In this document: positions 35,702-38,139 of the stretch, piece by piece | Position numbering within the stretch: position 1 is the first letter of the stretch | Layout: each line of letters begins with the position of its first letter | DNA from: CAZOBJ01 sp964577825 | Lineage (GTDB): Bacteria; Planctomycetota; SZUA-567; JAFGNG01 | Direction: 5' to 3' | DNA length: 38,139 nucleotides | NCBI GenBank assembly: GCA_964577825.1 | Contig: CAZOBJ010000024.1 | Location: forward strand, 1 to 38,139 | Notes under the pieces: generated by a model | Databases searched by the model: none | Seen by the model: only the letters and a program-made list of their open reading frames with translations | What the model was told of the DNA's origin: nothing | Translations under genes and position numbers: made by a program

Positions 35702-38139
35702 ATGGTGAAACTGGCAGTCGTGATGGCAGCGATGTGCGTGGTGTCGGGCGTTGCGCTCGGCGCGGAGCCGGCTTTCCTGGGGCTGCCCAGCACCGGGTCG
35801 CTCCACGTCACCAGGGATGGCGCGGCCTACCTGCAATTCGAAAGCGTGGGCTTTGGAGTCGGGTGGTCGTGGTTCGCCTTCGGCGGCAGCATGACCAAGG
35901 AAGACGGCGCCACCGTCCAGCACCTGAAGGGCAAGGACAAGAACCAGCCCGGCGCGGAGCTCGGCCTGGACCTTGTCACGCGATGCACGGGTCCGAGGCA
36001 GTTGACCTGCGTCTATGACCTGAGCACCACGCAAGACGTCAACCTGATCTACGTCATCATCAGCATCGAGCCCGGGAAGACGTTCGAAGGCACCACCGTC
36101 CGCGCGAAGCGCGCCGACGGCAGCACCGACGAGCAGAGGCTGCCCCTGGGCTTCCAGGGACTGGGGAAGGCCGTGAAGGAGGTCACCTTCACGGACGCCG
36201 ACGGCCGCGTGACGACCGTCTCGTTCGACCCGGCGGTTGACGTCGGTTCGGACCAGGCGCTTCGGGTGGTCCTTGCAGCGGGCGAGTTCAGGCCCGCCGA
36301 GCCGCGGCACGTGACCATGACCATAGACCTGCCCGAAGACCTCACGTACTTCGCGTCGCTCCAGGACGTGCCTGATGAGCCCGGGATCGAGGATTGGTAC
36401 GCCTTCCAGCCGAAGAACGACTACGACGTGCCCAGCGCCATCGGCATGGACGACTGGGCGGACGCCCCCGCCGGCGCGAAGGGCCGGGTCGTGCGCAAGG
36501 GCGGCAAGCTGCTCTACGGCGGCGAGCCGATGAAGTTCTGGGGGATGAACCTCCAGTTCAGCAGTTGCGCGCCGGAGAAGGACCTGGCCGAGAAGCACGC
36601 CAGGATGTACCGCAAGTTCGGCGTCAACACCATGCGCCTGCACAAGTACGCCGACGGCCACGGCTGGGCCGGCATCCAGTCCAAAGACAGCGCGGCGGAG
36701 TATGACCCCGAGGCGCTCGACCGCATGGACTATTTCGTGGCCAAGCTCAAGGAGGCCGGCGTCTTTGTCTTGCTTTCCACGGCGTTCGGCCCCGTCAACC
36801 CGGGGCCGGCGGACGTGCGGGACATCCCGTACCTTGCCGAGTTCGGCGCCTTCGGCCGCAACAACCGCATCGACATGCCGCACAGCAGCTCCTTCTACTC
36901 GCCTGAGATCCAGAAGCTGCACATCCGGCAGATGCAGAACCTGCTCAAACACCGCAACCCGTACACCGGCCTGACCTACGCCGAGGACCCGTGCATCATT
37001 GCCTTCGAGATACTCAACGAACAGAGCATCCTCTTCTACACCTCGATGGAGCCCCTGAAGGCAAGCGAGACGCTGCGCCGGATCACGGGCAAGCGCTTCT
37101 GCGACTGGCTCCGCGACCGCTACGGCACCCAGGAGAAGCTGGTCCAGGCGTGGGGGCAGCAGGCATTCGGGGCGCAGGTTGACAGCGGGCTGCCAAGGGC
37201 TGACGAGAGCCTGGACAGGGACAACATCCTGCCCATCGGCAACCCCTGGTCCTGGGACCCGGAGCAGCTTGCCGGCTCGCAAAGCTCCCGCAAGCGCCGC
37301 CTGCTCGACTCGCTGGAGTTCCTCTACACGCTCCAGAACGAGGCATACGCCCGATGGGTCGCGGCGGCGCGTGCAGCCGGCTACGAGGGGGAGATCCTGG
37401 GCTCGAACTGGCAGGCCGGACAGAACTTCAGCCATTACTACAACCTGCACTCGGACTACCTGGTCGGCCTCATCGACCGCCACAACTACTTCGGCGGCTT
37501 CAACAGCATGCTCAGCGTGCCCGGCTCGGGCATGCTCAGCTCCGGGATGCAGCAGGTGGGCGACCGCCCGTTCATGCTCTCGGAGTGGATGCACCAGTTC
37601 CCGAACGAATGGGGCGCGGAGGGCCCGGCCATCATCGGCGCGTACGGCCTGGGGCTCCAGGATTGGGACGTCTCCTACCTGTTCCGCGACGGCGACGCGG
37701 GCGGGTTCAGCGAGCGGCTCGGCGGCAATACTCTGGACGCGGCCGGACCGGTCATCCTGGGCCTCTTCCCCGCCGTCGCCCGGCAGGTGCGCCGGCAGGA
37801 CGTGCGGCCCTCGGACGTGCTCGCCCCGCGCCACGTCCACGTCCCCTCGCTGCGCGACGGGAAGCTCGGCTTCCACGACAGCGTGACGCAGGAGTACGAC
37901 ATCAAGTCCTTCAACTCCGACAAGGTGCCGGCGCGGACCCTCGCCGTGGCTCGGGCGGTCGTCGAGTTCACGGACGAGTACCGCGACACGCCGGCCTTCG
38001 ACCCCGAGAAGGCGCGTGAGGGCAGCGCCTACGTCTCAACGACCGGGCAACTGCGCTGGACGCCAGGCCAGAACGCCACGGACGGCCACTTCACGATGGA
38101 CACGGCGGCCACCAAGGCGGTCGTCGGCTTCGCCGAGGG
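35702..38139 (+). CDS. Large secreted glycoside hydrolase, clan GH-A type (copy 2, 3' partial)
   Basis: The open frame continues to the window end (812 codons and 2 bases). It is a clear paralog of the preceding gene, with signal peptide MVKLAVVMAAMCVVSGVALG, the same domain order and near-identical barrel. The predicted acid/base is Glu440 (FEILNEQS) and the nucleophile Glu628 (LSEWMHQFP). The N-terminal domain differs more (AYLQFESVGFGVGWSWFAFG against the copy 1 equivalent), suggesting a different binding preference. ATG 35702 was chosen because GGAGG lies 9 nt upstream; an ATG at 35694 meets a stop after four codons. The last 59 bases in the window are identical to 35153-35211 of copy 1. 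Confidence 0.85.
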   Translation, partial: MVKLAVVMAAMCVVSGVALGAEPAFLGLPSTGSLHVTRDGAAYLQFESVGFGVGWSWFAFGGSMTKEDGATVQHLKGKDKNQPGAELGLDLVTRCTGPRQLTCVYDLSTTQDVNLIYVIISIEPGKTFEGTTVRAKRADGSTDEQRLPLGFQGLGKAVKEVTFTDADGRVTTVSFDPAVDVGSDQALRVVLAAGEFRPAEPRHVTMTIDLPEDLTYFASLQDVPDEPGIEDWYAFQPKNDYDVPSAIGMDDWADAPAGAKGRVVRKGGKLLYGGEPMKFWGMNLQFSSCAPEKDLAEKHARMYRKFGVNTMRLHKYADGHGWAGIQSKDSAAEYDPEALDRMDYFVAKLKEAGVFVLLSTAFGPVNPGPADVRDIPYLAEFGAFGRNNRIDMPHSSSFYSPEIQKLHIRQMQNLLKHRNPYTGLTYAEDPCIIAFEILNEQSILFYTSMEPLKASETLRRITGKRFCDWLRDRYGTQEKLVQAWGQQAFGAQVDSGLPRADESLDRDNILPIGNPWSWDPEQLAGSQSSRKRRLLDSLEFLYTLQNEAYARWVAAARAAGYEGEILGSNWQAGQNFSHYYNLHSDYLVGLIDRHNYFGGFNSMLSVPGSGMLSSGMQQVGDRPFMLSEWMHQFPNEWGAEGPAIIGAYGLGLQDWDVSYLFRDGDAGGFSERLGGNTLDAAGPVILGLFPAVARQVRRQDVRPSDVLAPRHVHVPSLRDGKLGFHDSVTQEYDIKSFNSDKVPARTLAVARAVVEFTDEYRDTPAFDPEKAREGSAYVSTTGQLRWTPGQNATDGHFTMDTAATKAVVGFAE

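Noticed and set aside
33005..37876. A 1623-codon minus-strand open frame spanning both hydrolases
   Set aside because: It mirrors the two paralogs (its own translation repeats in step with them) and crosses their boundary; it is a codon-bias shadow.

Overview
The window is GC-rich bacterial chromosome, almost fully coded, with classical sigma-70 type promoters and Shine-Dalgarno sites. An LpxL/HtrB-type acyltransferase and a LolA-like carrier indicate a Gram-negative envelope. The mix of a FAD oxidoreductase with a C-terminal beta-sandwich, a uroporphyrinogen decarboxylase-family protein, Gfo/Idh/MocA, DegT and creatininase proteins and large secreted glycoside hydrolases recalls uncultured Planctomycetota, Lentisphaerota or Hydrogenedentota-like lineages. 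That placement is inference; no rRNA or ribosomal protein gene is present to fix it.

Layout. 1-2313 (minus): HAD phosphatase, LolA-like protein, then an O6-methylguanine-DNA methyltransferase that runs in frame, with no stop, into CoaD, which leaves the window at base 1. 2390-4153 (minus): FAD oxidoreductase. 4308-6443 (plus): GT4 glycosyltransferase and RluD-like pseudouridine synthase. 6449-7923: bifunctional nuclease and DMT transporter. 8147-9566 (minus): a GcvH-like protein without the lipoyl lysine, overlapping asd. 9664-11470 (plus): folK, then a leader-peptide attenuator and DAHP synthase. 11474-21205 (minus): a seven-gene run uvrA, lpxL-like, nucleotidyltransferase, STN-domain protein, nrnA, dxs, proB. 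21465-26246: SIMPL protein, lipoprotein, two methyltransferases and a small membrane protein. 26243-38139: an accessory carbohydrate region with deacetylase, DegT aminotransferase, AraC regulator, creatininase, Gfo/Idh/MocA, UroD-family protein and two tandem paralogous secreted glycoside hydrolases, the second cut by the window end.

The most notable object lies at 10179-10457. A near-consensus promoter reads into a 39-codon open frame containing seven consecutive aromatic codons (YWFYYYF). A strong intrinsic terminator follows, directly upstream of the first enzyme of aromatic amino acid synthesis. This is the anatomy of a ribosome-mediated transcription attenuator, and an alternative antiterminator pairing can be drawn. 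Other points of interest are the MGMT-CoaD fusion, the GcvH-like protein with His in place of the lipoylated Lys and translationally coupled to asd, and the tandem hydrolase duplication with blocks of identical DNA.
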